Shown: positions 1 to 10,252, counted from the first letter of the stretch. The stretch is DNA of 64,000 bases from Argyresthia goedartella (GCA_949825045.1 OX463829.1:5952001-6016000); one strand, 5' to 3'. Numbers and translations: made by a program. The notes: generated from the letters alone by a model not told the origin.

Positions 1-53
1 GATAATAATACGAAGAGGAATAAAAAGTATAACCAAAGCAATCTCACTTTTAG

Positions 54-238
54 CTCATGGTGCTCAACATGATAGACAGCGACAATGAAGGCATCCGGAC
101 CCACTCCATTAAGTTCCTTGAGGAAGTGGTGCTGCTGCAGACCAGCGGAGATGCACCCCCAGACGAGGAGTTCTCCCTGGACAAGTTGCCGAGGAACCTG
201 ACGTTCATCAGGAGACAGGCTTTGGAGGAGGAGTCACA
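54..238 (+). CDS. Sympk: symplekin exon 1 of window
   Basis: The acceptor is the AG at 52-53 and the donor GTGAGT starts at 239. The frame opens with LMVLNMIDSDNEGIRTHSIK and continues to RQALEEES. This matches the symplekin N-terminal HEAT region (the family has a DSENDGIRTH-like motif and a SLD-IPR motif). The exon ends in phase 2 (CA plus the first base of exon 2 gives Gln). The ATG at 57 is internal, because Leu (CTC at 54-56) precedes it and family members have about 100 or more residues upstream. Confidence 0.9.
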
Positions 239-696
239 GTGAGTTATGGTGTTTTAGATCTTGTTTTGAGCAGATGGCTTAAGATTGGTACAAATGGAAA
301 CTTGTACTGTGAGCCCTTTGGCCTAAGGTGTAACAGGATGAGATCTTCCAACCTAAGTTTATATGTGTATTGCTTATAATAAATGTAACCCATTAATGTC
401 CCCACCAAGGGGCTCGGGCCTTTACCGGGATATGAGTTAGATTGTACCATACTCCACCATGCTGGCTTAGTGCGGGTTGATAGAGGGGTGTTGGGCTAGT
501 GGCCAACCCGAGTCGCAGAAGTTATGAAGCTGCCCTGTTAGGTAGAGAGCCTCTGACACAGCTTTACGACTACTACCATCAAGTAGCTGTGGTAGTGGGG
601 ACCTACAACTTAGCGTGTCATCCAAAACAACATCCCGAGACAAATGCTACATAGAAGCGGACACCTGTCAGTACCCATCTCTGCCAGATGTTGCAT
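239..696. other. intron 1 start, no feature recognised
   Basis: Unremarkable intronic sequence. The short ORFs here lack coding character and I recognise no repeat family. Confidence 0.5.
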
Positions 697-748
697 GATC
701 GTTTCCGATGTGGCCATGCCTAGCGGCATTCGCACATCGGAAACGATC
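697..748. repeat. perfect 16-bp hairpin arms with nested inner stem
   Basis: Arms GATCGTTTCCGATGTG (697-712) and CACATCGGAAACGATC (733-748) are exact inverse complements. Inside the 20-base loop TGCC and GGCA form a second small stem. A 12-base direct repeat (CGTGTATTGCTT) follows at about 751-774. Confidence 0.7.
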
Positions 749-867
749 TTCGTGTATTGCTTCGTGTATTGCTTGAGACAATTTACTGTCTTCATGTTTA
801 GCAAGGCGAGTGAAGATAAATTTACAGGAACCACCAGAAGCAATCCATGAATTTTCATTTGGTGAGC

Positions 868-1345
868 AAGCCATCAGAATTGCAATTGCAGAATCAATTA
901 TATCGTATGGACTGACCAGCTACGGCCGCACGTCCAAAACCAACCTAGATAGGATATTCTCGCTGCAGTGGCGCATATTGAATAAAATTGTGCCGCGAAA
1001 AGTCAAACTTGAGCACCAAAATAACCCTGAAGGCTTATTGAAACACTGTAGACTAATTCCGGTGCACCAAAAATTCGAGTACCTTACACTTATTGAACAT
1101 TACTTTCGCAGAGACCTTCAGGTTGAAATTCAGCACAAAATACAAACAAGGCAAGTGACTAATAAAAAACTACTTATGCCTAAGACAACTAATTTCTATG
1201 GAAAACGAACATCAGCTTAGTACCGAAACTTAAAAAACAACTTACCTTACCTCTCAAACTAAAACAAGAAATCACCGAGAAGAACATTAAGAATAAACTT
1301 AAAAAATTCTACACGCTGGGTTACAACTCCGAAGTCCGGACCAAC
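868..1345 (+). mobile_element. LINE ORF2 3' fragment
   Basis: The open frame (to 1220) reads IRIAIAESIISYGLTSYGRT, LQWRILNKIVPRKVKLEH and LLMPKTTNFYGKRTSA. This is the C-terminal tail after the RT domain of the same LINE clade as the minus-strand element at 1.5-3.8 kb (ALADSVISYGLSSYGLT; NNFYGKRR). The tail continues in another frame to about 1345. It is 5' truncated, and no RT catalytic motif is left. Confidence 0.8.
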
Positions 1346-1499
1346 CTGTAGATCTGCTACTGCTGTCTCGCGCGATGAGCAGTGCGGCGCGCGCGCGGCT
1401 TGTAGGTACCTTACCTAAGATGATTCACATGTTTTTAAGATTAAGTTTTTATTATTGTCATTATGTTAAGTAATAGAAGTGATCTGTACCTACCGTATC

Positions 1500-1530
<31 letters not shown>

Positions 1531-3800
1531 TTTATCAAATTACAGAGTTTTAAATACTTATCTAACTTAATGCACTACTTAAACCACTAAGGTTTGTATG
1601 TAGCACAAAATTAGTCTAGTGTATTATGTAGGTGGGTCGATAAAAACAATATGTATAAGCATGAAGTCAGTTGCTGGCTAAAAGGCAAAATACAGTTTGT
1701 GTACGACTATGGAAGTAATGATATAAAGTGTGATTTTAATTTGTGATTGATATTTTTGGGATGGATTGATGATTTGAGTTCCGGACAGAGACCGTTAAGA
1801 AGACGAGGAATTAGATAGCTAATTCGACGTTTCCCGTAAAAGTTATTTGCTCCTAAAGTCATCAGCTTTTTTTTCGTGCAGCTTCTGGTGCCGATTTTAT
1901 GTGATAACGGTTTTTGGACGGATAAATTGAAGAATTGTTCTTTTAGTAGTGTGTATTCTACTTTGGTGTGTACTGGTAGTGTTTTACAGTATTTGAACAG
2001 TTTGAGCTTATCATTGGAGTACTGGAGTCTGATTTTTGGAGGTACTATATTTTTTAGAATTTTAATTTGTAGACGTAGTATGCAGTCTAGGGAAGTTTTA
2101 TGCGTGAGTCCGTAGCTACTGAGCCCATAGGAGATTACGGAGTCTGCCAAAGCATTGTACAGCATTAACCTGATGTTAAAGGGCAGGCGATTTTTTATTA
2201 TGTGCATGTTAGCCAGAAAAGTTCGAAGCTTTGTACACACCCGTTCTATATGACTATTCCAGTTAAACTTGTGATCTATTACCAGACCCAGGTAGACGTG
2301 CGAGTTGACGAGTTCTATATTGGGGCAGTGGCAAGATTTTGTAATATTTTGGTCATGCATACAAGTATGACTGTGTGATATGAGAGGTGTTTCGAGATTG
2401 CTTTTCATGTATGGTGATTTAATGAGTATGAGTTTTGTTTTATTGCTGTTTAAAACTAAGCCCGAGTCATGACACCATTGCTTGAGCTTGTCGAAGTCAG
2501 CTTGAAGCATACACATCGCGGAGTTAACATCGTCACTGGCAATAATAAAGCATGTGTCATCAGCAAACTGATAAGCTGTGCAGGAGTCAAGGCATGTGCA
2601 CATATCATTCACATAGGTGAGAAAATGCAAGGGCCCGAGCACCGAGCCCTGGGCGGTTCCTACTGCGGCTGGCCTTTGGTCACTGAGGCTATCATCTATC
2701 TTGACACAAGAGGATCTGTTACGGAGATAGCTTTCACACCAGCGTAGTAAGGGTCCCCTGATGCCATTTGCGTCCAACTTACCAATTAGCTTTTTGTGAT
2801 CAAGAGTATCAAATGCTCTGGAAAAGTCTATAAACAGGGCCAGGACTTGTTTTTTGTTATTTAGGTATGTATTAATATCATCCGTGAATTTGGAAAGTAA
2901 CATAGTTGTATTTTTTTTGGGCTGAAAGCCAAATTGGCTTTTAGATATAATATTATTTTTTTGGTAGAACGAGTGGATTTGATCACAAACAAATTTTTCT
3001 ATTATTTTGTCTATTGATGACAGCAATGTGATAGGCCGATAGTCTGAAGCATTTTCGCGCTTTCCCTTTTTAAAAACTGGTCGTATGCATCCTATCTTGA
3101 GCCCATCAGGATATTGCCCTGTTTTAATAGCGGTGTTAATAAGATTACATATAGCTGAGGCAATATTATTAGTAACTTTTTTTATGTCAATAACCCTGAC
3201 TCCGTCAAGCCCCGGGGCTTTGTGATCATTCAATTGTTTGATAACCTTCGATATTTTGTCTGGTGTAGCTTTTTGGTAATATATACTTACACTAGACGTC
3301 CTATTGCGCTGTGCATCGCTTAGATTTATATTGCAGTTGGGTAGTATGTTCTGCACAGATTCATCAAAGGTATCAGCAAAAATGTTGGCTATCTCTTTAG
3401 AAGTAATATTTTGCGAGCTAAATGCGTTAAGAATGGCTTGGTCAATGGGGTTTGAAGTTCTACCACACATACTATTAAGAATTTGCCACATTTTCCTAGA
3501 ATTTGAGAAATTATTTTCTATTTGTTTTTTATAGTATGTATTTCTACTGTGTTCTATAACTTTATGTGTTTTATTTCGTATTGTGTTGTAAGCTAATCTT
3601 TTTTCTACATTACTAGTATCTTTTTTCCATATATTAAATGCTAAATCTCGTTTTTCACACAATGTTATAATGTTACTAGTGATCCAAGGTTCACAAAACC
3701 GTTTTTTTGGTAAATTATGTGTTATTGTTTTAGCCACGTTTAACGCTCTGGTGAAGTTTGTTATTAGAAATTTGTAATCTGTATTCATAACATGGCTGTA
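1500..3800 (-). mobile_element. 5'-truncated non-LTR retrotransposon (Jockey-like) with poly-A tail
   Basis: On the minus strand the 693-codon RT ORF is followed by about 180 bases of 3' UTR and a 25-base A run (T run at 1500-1524). The endonuclease part is missing, so this is a typical 5'-truncated insertion. The sense strand of the host gene reads it antisense. Confidence 0.85.
1707..3788 (-). CDS. LINE ORF2 fragment: linker plus reverse transcriptase
   Basis: 693 codons without a stop. In order: pre-RT linker (FCEPWITSNI), RT motif GCIRPVFKKGKRENASDYRP, SQFGFQPKKNTT, LFIDFSRAFDTLDH (first catalytic Asp), GTAQGSVLGPL, YQFADDTCFI (catalytic FADD), then the C-terminal YLGLVIDHKFNW and YNALADSVISYGLSSYG segments. 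It copies RNA into DNA at a nicked target in active relatives. Here the endonuclease is absent, and the usual Pro of the PQGS motif is Ala, so the copy is probably inactive although the frame is preserved. The start is simply the first ATG left after truncation. Confidence 0.88.
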   Translation of the reverse strand: MNTDYKFLITNFTRALNVAKTITHNLPKKRFCEPWITSNIITLCEKRDLAFNIWKKDTSNVEKRLAYNTIRNKTHKVIEHSRNTYYKKQIENNFSNSRKMWQILNSMCGRTSNPIDQAILNAFSSQNITSKEIANIFADTFDESVQNILPNCNINLSDAQRNRTSSVSIYYQKATPDKISKVIKQLNDHKAPGLDGVRVIDIKKVTNNIASAICNLINTAIKTGQYPDGLKIGCIRPVFKKGKRENASDYRPITLLSSIDKIIEKFVCDQIHSFYQKNNIISKSQFGFQPKKNTTMLLSKFTDDINTYLNNKKQVLALFIDFSRAFDTLDHKKLIGKLDANGIRGPLLRWCESYLRNRSSCVKIDDSLSDQRPAAVGTAQGSVLGPLHFLTYVNDMCTCLDSCTAYQFADDTCFIIASDDVNSAMCMLQADFDKLKQWCHDSGLVLNSNKTKLILIKSPYMKSNLETPLISHSHTCMHDQNITKSCHCPNIELVNSHVYLGLVIDHKFNWNSHIERVCTKLRTFLANMHIIKNRLPFNIRLMLYNALADSVISYGLSSYGLTHKTSLDCILRLQIKILKNIVPPKIRLQYSNDKLKLFKYCKTLPVHTKVEYTLLKEQFFNLSVQKPLSHKIGTRSCTKKKLMTLGANNFYGKRRISYLIPRLLNGLCPELKSSIHPKNINHKLKSHFISLLP

Positions 3801-3910
3801 ATATAAATTCCTTGGTGCCTGGGAAACCCACTGGGTTTATAGGCACCCGATGTAATTAGTATTAAGTTTTTATATTTTCTTAATAAAATAATAATAATAA
3901 TAATAAAATA
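3800..3910 (+). mobile_element. short 3' tail of a plus-strand LINE
   Basis: A GGTGCCTGGG...AGGCACCC stem-like segment is followed by AT-rich sequence and a (TAA)n tract ending near 3908. The same arrangement (a small inverted repeat, then an A-rich tail) closes the LINE ending at 45597. This suggests a very short 5'-truncated copy. Confidence 0.5.
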
Positions 3911-4183
3911 ACCAACAAGATCCATTATATACGGAGGGGCAGAGCAAGCCACCCTGATATACACATGGCTAGCAAGACGAATAAGGAACCAACAAAGTCC
4001 TGTTACAAAGGATGGCGGCAGCCGCTTCTGAAATTTCCCATGGCCGGCAAGTCCAGTAATGGGTTATCAAAAAATCAGTCAAAATTCAAATGCGATTCGG
4101 ACCGACAGACGAAGGGTTTCCGTCACAGAGTAAATTATGTTCTCATGAACAGTAATACTGAAGTTGGTATCAGGGATGTCACG

Positions 4184-4285
4184 AATACTCGCATTCGTAT
4201 TGGCATATGCAAATGATTCGCATCATTGTAGACATTCGCATTTGCATAAAACGATGCGAATGTTATATGAATGCGAATGTTTGCA
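4184..4285. promoter_or_regulatory. cluster of octamer-like ATGCAAAT / ATGCGAAT motifs
   Basis: ATGCAAAT and its one-base variants (ATTCGCAT, ATTTGCAT, ATGCGAAT) occur at least six times on both strands in about 90 bases. POU-domain factors bind ATGCAAAT; whether any does here is unknown. It may equally be a degenerate simple repeat. Confidence 0.3.
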
Positions 4286-4327
4286 AGTCGAGTGAAGTCT
4301 GGCACAAAGGCCGCGCGTGCTATGTTA

Positions 4328-4377
4328 GCGCATGCGCATTTCACGCAAACCGATGTCACGTGTTTCATTTAACCAAT
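4328..4377. promoter_or_regulatory. promoter-like motif group: NRF1 site, E-box, CCAAT
   Basis: GCGCATGCGCA (4328-4338, the NRF1-type palindrome), CACGTG (4357-4362) and CCAAT (4373-4377) lie within 50 bases in a locally CpG-rich patch. Such grouping is typical of housekeeping or transposon promoters. No coding region follows that I can recognise, so the role is unproven. Confidence 0.35.
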
Positions 4378-4814
4378 GGAAAGCCTTTGAACCCTCGCGC
4401 TGATCGTTTGCGATTGTTTTTTTTTTGTTGTCAGTCATTTGTAAACAATGGGAAAAAGGCAGCAAAGATACTCTTCCTAAAATAAAATATGCCACTATTG
4501 AAGTTTGAATATTAAATACCTGTATAAAATTACAATGTTACGTATATATACTATCATTAATTTACTGTGTCTGACTAATCTAAGTTAGTCCCTAATAAAA
4601 ATGATGATTTAAGTTGAACAATATTTTTTTTTGCTAAATGTCAAAAAAAATTACATTCATGCCATCCCTGGTTGGTATGGCATGGTAGAGTTGTCATTTT
4701 TACGGTATGTGTATTTCTGTGGCCGCTGCCAACAGATAATGATCTACACGCAATAAAAAATGAAAGGGTTCCTCATAGAAGAGATGTATTTGTTTGCTTT
4801 TTTTTTTTGGACGA

Positions 4815-5022
4815 TGGTACGAACCTTGCGCACATATTTGCGCCTTTTGGAGTAGAAACCCTCGGTCCACGGAGCCCAGAGGCGCTAGTGCTGTTAAAGG
4901 ACTTTCCTCGCGCCTGGTTGACCGGAGGGCCTACCCTTAGGCAACGGCGGAGTCTTGCCGTACAGAGAGGCAACGCCCCGCAAAATTTGTTGCCCAGCGA
5001 CGGCGGTAATGATCTGGTCTAA
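4815..5022 (+). pseudogene. C-terminal fragment of a LINE reverse transcriptase
   Basis: The open frame reads DGTNLAHIFAPFGVETLGPR, then LKDFPRAW and QRRSLAVQRGNA. The combination FxVETLGP...QR.S.AVQRGNA is the tail of the RT ORF in a widespread invertebrate non-LTR family. Only the last 65 or so codons remain. Confidence 0.6.
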
Positions 5023-5334
5023 TTTTTTACATTAATATTTTTCCTTTTTTTAGGAACTCTTGAAGTAGTCCAACAATCATACATATAGGTCAAGGCGATC
5101 AGAAATACCGCCGTTTATGTCACAATTTTGCTGAATTAGCTTGATACTCGCAAGGGAACCAAAACCTATAGGGTACTTTACGTTGACCTAGAAACATGCA
5201 ATTTGGCAAAAAGCAAGGTCTTTTAGCACAATTAAAGGATAAAACCGAAAACTGTGTATTTATAGCTTGATCACAAAAAAAAATAGTTTTTGGTGAAATA
5301 CCTACTTTTAGAACGTAGAAAGTTAACGTATCTA

Positions 5335-5470
5335 AGAGCTTCCGTGGGCTAGTGATTACACCCTCACCTGTCACACAAGAGATGCAGGTTCCAATCCCGG
5401 TGCTGACCACGTACGTATGCCTCTGCCTCCTCTTGTGGGAAAAGGGGTCGCGCTATGTATGTAACTGGAC
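5335..5470 (+). mobile_element. tRNA-derived SINE
   Basis: An A-box-like TGGGCTAGTGA (5345-5355) and a B-box-like GGTTCCAATCC (5387-5397) are spaced as in a tRNA gene, but the sequence does not fold as a complete tRNA and continues into an unrelated body. This is the structure of a tRNA-derived, RNA polymerase III transcribed SINE. Confidence 0.55.
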
Positions 5471-5999
5471 AATTACCCAACTGTTATATTAATACGTACT
5501 TAAATTTTGTTTCCGTAATCGCTCCCTAGCTTTTACTGCTATTCAATTCAATTTATTCAAAATACCGCAGTGAAACTTTTACTACTTACTAATTGAAAAC
5601 GGAGAAACAAAGTGTGCAAAACAGAATCGCATAAATTAATGGAAAACAGGCTTTAGAGTCGATAAATAAAACGTTAACTCATCGATCACGTGAAGTGCCC
5701 GTGCGTCAGCTGACCGTGCAAGTGCAGAGGACTCCCGCCGCTAAGCGATCGACGGAAGCATCACACTTGCGTGCGGCCGCCTCCATCGCCGACTGCGATC
5801 TGCGTGATTCATCGGTCGCCCGGCAAGTGAGTACACTACTCAGCAGAAGCGACGGCGGAACGAGACGGCGAGTTGTCTCTGGGAGGACTAATTTTCGCAA
5901 CCTAGATTTGGCCCCTGTTTTTTTTTTTTTTTTTTTTGATATTTTTTTTTTTTTTTTTTTTTTTTACTTCTTGACCTTGAACTCTAAAAGAAACACATC

Positions 6000-7067
6000 A
6001 TGTTGATGGGTCCGAACCTAAAATGTGGTGTCTGTTGCGGTTTAATAAACGAAGCGGAGTACTATGACTGCATCAGCTGTGACAATAGATTACACAAAGC
6101 ATGTGTGTACGACTCACTCAACCTCCAGTCCTCAGACCCGGCAAATTTGACTTGCGTATGCCCAGAGTGCAAATGTAAGAAACCCAGGGGAGATAACAGC
6201 AACACCCCCGTGCGCCCAGCCCCGAATCTAAATCACCTGAACGTGACCTACAGGAAAGACAGAAACACTGACCTTAATTTGGATTCTTCGATGGAGTATG
6301 GCTCGGCGTTCGACACCGCTGTCATCCTTACAGAGCTAAGACAGCTTAGAGTCGCAGTCAACGACCTATCGCTTCAAAATGAAGAACTCACCCTACTTAG
6401 AAAAGAAGTTACCGAACTAAGAAACCAAATTGCAATGATGTCGGTCCCCTCGCCAACCCCGGAAAATGATAATATTATACGGCTTAAAAACCAAGAAATC
6501 ACCGACCTTCGCTCCTCCGTAGCTGACCTGCAACAACAAGGACTACGGAATGACATCGAGATTGCTGGAATACCAGAGACTGAGAACGAAAACATCCGTC
6601 AATTGGTACTAACAACTGCCACCAAGATCGGGGTTGTGCTCACCGAGTCAGACATTGACGGATTTCAGCGAGCTGGACCCCGGCGATCACCCCTACCTCA
6701 GTCACCCTCTAATCCCAAGAACCTGCCCCGTCCTATTGTGGTCAAGCTAGTTCGCCGAGCTAAACGAGACGAGATAGTAAGGGCGGCAAAAGACAGAAAA
6801 AACGTCACCTCGCTAGACATAGTACCCGGTACCAATCTGGATGTCTACATAAACGAGCGACTGACCAAAGCAAACAGGCTGTTATTTCGGAGCGCAAGGC
6901 AACGGGCACTGCAGCATAGGTTCCGGTTCTCATGGGTGCGTGACGGTAATATTTTCGTGCGCAAAGCTGAAAAAATGCCTGCCATCCTCATACGCTCCGA
7001 AGCAGATATTGATCAGAAAGTTGGCCCCTTCATCAACCCTAAAGCCACGGATTTTCGTCCAATTTAG
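6000..7067 (+). CDS. LINE ORF1: PHD-like finger, coiled coil, FP25K-like domain
   Basis: 355 residues. Residues 9-57 have the spacing of a C4HC3 PHD finger (C9, C12, C24, C27, H32, C35, C54, C57). Residues about 105-180 are heptad-rich (LRQLRVAVNDLSLQNEELTL) and probably a coiled coil. The C-terminal half (IEIAGIPETENENIRQLV, RPIVVKLVRRAKRDEI, LDVYINERLTKANRLLFRSA) resembles the domain named after baculovirus FP25K that many lepidopteran LINE ORF1 proteins carry. ORF1 proteins of this type bind the element RNA and help form the RNP. The start at 6000 is the first ATG after the T-rich leader. The domain names are from recognition, not a search. Confidence 0.82.
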   Translation: MLMGPNLKCGVCCGLINEAEYYDCISCDNRLHKACVYDSLNLQSSDPANLTCVCPECKCKKPRGDNSNTPVRPAPNLNHLNVTYRKDRNTDLNLDSSMEYGSAFDTAVILTELRQLRVAVNDLSLQNEELTLLRKEVTELRNQIAMMSVPSPTPENDNIIRLKNQEITDLRSSVADLQQQGLRNDIEIAGIPETENENIRQLVLTTATKIGVVLTESDIDGFQRAGPRRSPLPQSPSNPKNLPRPIVVKLVRRAKRDEIVRAAKDRKNVTSLDIVPGTNLDVYINERLTKANRLLFRSARQRALQHRFRFSWVRDGNIFVRKAEKMPAILIRSEADIDQKVGPFINPKATDFRPI

Positions 7068-7318
7068 TCCACTTTATTCTTTATATCTATCACCGTACTT
7101 GACGAAACCTTTAATTTTTGTGCTTTGATTTATATATATGCTCCCAAGATCCATCCCTTCCCTTTCCTTCCTCCATACCCTAGCCCACTCCATGAAACTG
7201 ATCTCCCAAATCCTCACAAACAAAATTCAGTACAGCCTTGTCTCCGCATCAGCTCGCCATGCTTTCATGCAACTGACATTCCTTCCCGCTTTCTCAAATA
7301 GCCGCCCCCCTTGACTTT

Positions 7319-10252
7319 TTGGAAACTGTTAACCGAATAGACCACTCGTATTCAATAGAATGTCAATTGCATGATTCAGTGGAAAAATGTTCCGAGTCAT
7401 TAACGGAAGAACTGAATTTCAGAATTCTGACCATTAATATCCGCAGTATTAATCATAATTTTGACGAGTTTTTGGTAACCCTTAAACGCTTAAACACAAG
7501 TTTTGACATCATCGTACTCACCGAATGCTGGTTGGCTCCGGGAGCAGGCGTTGGAGAAATACAAGGCTACAACTCCTTCTTCACCAAACACAACCACAAT
7601 CGAAGTGGCGGTGTGACTGCCTACATAAAAGACTCATGGAATGCAAGTGTCCATGAGCCTACCTTATATGAAGCCGAATGTCTGTCCATCGAGCTCCCAA
7701 ACTCTACAACCATCCTAGGCATTTACCGATCCCCGTCTTTTACAAATTGCGAGAGATTCACTGCCTCTCTTAACGACCTCTTATCAGGCCTCAAAAACGA
7801 AAAATCGGTGATTGTTGCTGGAGATATTAATATTAATATCCTTGACGAACAGGATATGGTAAGCACGGAATACCTTTGTACAATGGCTGAACTGGGATTC
7901 ATTCCCGCAATCACCAAACCAACAAGACTAAATAACTGCCTTGACCACATATTCATTCGAGCCAGCACCAAATTAGTCCTCGGTTTGGTAGCTATTACAG
8001 ACGTGACTGACCATAATTTAGCGATAATGGCGTTGTCTCTGTCCAAAGGCTGCCCTAAGAAACCTGAGAGAGTATTTAAAAAAGTCGATTTCCTTGAAGT
8101 GATTTCTGAACTACAAAACGCAGACTGGGCCCCAGTTATGAACGCTGCAGAGGTTGAATCAGCCGTCTCCTTATTCAACCATACCCTGAATACCGCGGTG
8201 GATAAACACACATCCTTGAAGCGGCTAAGCAGATCCAGCCTTATCTTGAAACCATGGATTACTCCAGGCTTGATGAGATGTATCAAACACCGAGATAAAC
8301 TCCATCTTGAATCAAGGAAACACCCCAATGACCCAGTCCGAAAGCTTACTCACAGCAGATACAGAAATTTTTGTCTGGAACTGCTTCGAAAACTCAAGCG
8401 TGAATATGAAAGTGCTGAAATAGAAAGTAAAAAGAATGACCCAAAAAGTCTCTGGAAAGTTATTAACAACATTAGTAACCGCAATCGAAAAATGTCTTCC
8501 GCAACCGAGCTGACAAAAATAAAGCCAGATGCACAAGAGTCGGTGAACCTCTGCAACGAATATTTTGCCAGCGTGGGCGTAGACCTAGCCAATAAGATAC
8601 TTCATAAACACCAGAAATCACACGAGGAACTCACCACGGGGGTAACGCTGAATGAATGTGCTCCTGAATCCTTTTTCATGCTTCCAACAGACATTCACGA
8701 AGTGCGGAAAATCATTTTGAACCTCAAAAACGACAGTGCTCCTGGTCATGACGGCCTCACCCCTAGAGTAATTAAAGAGATATGCAGCGAAATCGTTGTC
8801 CCCTTAACCCACATCTTCAACCTCAGTCTATCAACAGGCATCTTTCCCCAATCGTGGAAGCTTGCAAGAGTCATCCCCATATATAAAAGTGGCAACAGGA
8901 AGTTGCCAGAAAACTACCGACCTATATCCCTGCTTCCCATCCTCTCAAAGATACTCGAGAGACTTGTGAACTGGCGACTGGTCTCTTATCTTGAGAAACA
9001 CCGACTGATCTCAGACAAACAATTTGGCTTCAGAAGGGGAATATCCACCGAGGATGCCGTCGGGTCCTTGGTTTACCTGGTATCTTTTTACCTTGACACA
9101 GGGAAAAAGTGCATCGGAGTCTTTTTAGATTTGGCAAAGGCCTTCGACACCGTGTCCATATCCCTACTGCTCAAGAAGCTGGAAAACCATGGGCTCCGAG
9201 GACATACCCTGAACTGGTTCGGAAGCTACCTCACCGACAGGAAACTCAGCATAAAAATAGACGAAAACATTAGTCGAGAACTACCAATTGACGTCGGCGT
9301 ACCCCAGGGAAGTGTACTCGGACCCACCCTCTTCCTGATTTATATAAACGACATTCATAAAGCTCCGTCCCCAGACGTAAATATCATTTGCTATGCTGAC
9401 GACACTGTTGCTGTCTTCAATGGCGACAATTGGGATGAGGTCCTGGAAAAAGGTGAACAGGAGATGGCAAATATCGCTAATTGGTTGAACAGAAATCTCC
9501 TCACACTGAATGGCAAAAAAACAAAATACATGTGCTTCCACAAAACCCGGGCCTCGGAACCCAAACCCAACATTCATATGCGAATCCACTCTTTCTGTAA
9601 CCAGAACCGATGTGAGTGTGCGGAGATAGATCGTGTCGACACCATCAAATATCTGGGAGTAACAATTGACCAGAACCTGTCCTTTAAGACCCACATCTCC
9701 GATACAGCGTCAAGAGTGAGAAAACTTATATTTGTAATGCGCGCGCTACAACACTCGGCTCGCAAAAATGTCCTTAGACTAGTCTACATAACCTTGTGCG
9801 ACTCAGTACTGAGCTACTGCATCAAGGTATGGGGCGGATCTGGAATAACTGCTATGCTCAAACTAGAGAGAGCTCAACGGTCGGTGATCAAAGTAATGCT
9901 AAAAAAGCCATACAGTTTCCCGACTGCAGCTCTATATGCAGAAGCAGACCTACTCACCACACGCCAAACATTCATCTACAGAACTGCCATTCATATGCAT
10001 CGCCACACAGTCCACAGCACCAATTACGAAGAACTGCTGAAGAAAAGGGTCTTCCGTGTTCCGATAACTGAAGTCAAAACCTCATTCGCCCGCCGCTTCC
10101 CTAAATTCTTATCAGCATTTATATACAACAGGGTTCTTGAGCACTGTGCCATTAAACAGTGTACGGTAGGGACTTCTAAGCTCCTTATTCTTAAGTGGCT
10201 AAAAACCCTTACATATCGAGAAACAGAGGATCTCCTGAAAATCGACTCGTAA
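7319..10252 (+). CDS. LINE ORF2: AP-type endonuclease plus reverse transcriptase
   Basis: 977 residues. The endonuclease-exonuclease-phosphatase domain runs from about residue 34: ILTINIRSIN, LTECWL (catalytic Glu about 69), GIYRSP, VAGDINI, LDHIF and TDHN (Asp231, His232). The RT follows from about 520: ARVIPIYKSG, NYRPISLLP, QFGFRRG, VFLDLAKAFDT (first catalytic Asp), GVPQGSVLGP and YADD at 692-695. A C-terminal tail of about 200 residues ends the ORF. The enzyme nicks target DNA and primes reverse transcription on it. All key residues that I can check are present. It starts 251 bases after ORF1. Confidence 0.92.
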   Translation: METVNRIDHSYSIECQLHDSVEKCSESLTEELNFRILTINIRSINHNFDEFLVTLKRLNTSFDIIVLTECWLAPGAGVGEIQGYNSFFTKHNHNRSGGVTAYIKDSWNASVHEPTLYEAECLSIELPNSTTILGIYRSPSFTNCERFTASLNDLLSGLKNEKSVIVAGDININILDEQDMVSTEYLCTMAELGFIPAITKPTRLNNCLDHIFIRASTKLVLGLVAITDVTDHNLAIMALSLSKGCPKKPERVFKKVDFLEVISELQNADWAPVMNAAEVESAVSLFNHTLNTAVDKHTSLKRLSRSSLILKPWITPGLMRCIKHRDKLHLESRKHPNDPVRKLTHSRYRNFCLELLRKLKREYESAEIESKKNDPKSLWKVINNISNRNRKMSSATELTKIKPDAQESVNLCNEYFASVGVDLANKILHKHQKSHEELTTGVTLNECAPESFFMLPTDIHEVRKIILNLKNDSAPGHDGLTPRVIKEICSEIVVPLTHIFNLSLSTGIFPQSWKLARVIPIYKSGNRKLPENYRPISLLPILSKILERLVNWRLVSYLEKHRLISDKQFGFRRGISTEDAVGSLVYLVSFYLDTGKKCIGVFLDLAKAFDTVSISLLLKKLENHGLRGHTLNWFGSYLTDRKLSIKIDENISRELPIDVGVPQGSVLGPTLFLIYINDIHKAPSPDVNIICYADDTVAVFNGDNWDEVLEKGEQEMANIANWLNRNLLTLNGKKTKYMCFHKTRASEPKPNIHMRIHSFCNQNRCECAEIDRVDTIKYLGVTIDQNLSFKTHISDTASRVRKLIFVMRALQHSARKNVLRLVYITLCDSVLSYCIKVWGGSGITAMLKLERAQRSVIKVMLKKPYSFPTAALYAEADLLTTRQTFIYRTAIHMHRHTVHSTNYEELLKKRVFRVPITEVKTSFARRFPKFLSAFIYNRVLEHCAIKQCTVGTSKLLILKWLKTLTYRETEDLLKIDS

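Noticed and set aside
5345..5397. tRNA gene on the plus strand
   Set aside because: A and B boxes only; the cloverleaf cannot be closed, and a SINE body follows.
5695..6006. 103-codon ORF upstream of LINE ORF1
   Set aside because: It runs into poly-phenylalanine from the T runs; best seen as 5' UTR.
7723..8328. 201-codon minus-strand ORF inside LINE ORF2
   Set aside because: Antisense of the endonuclease/linker region, with no domain.
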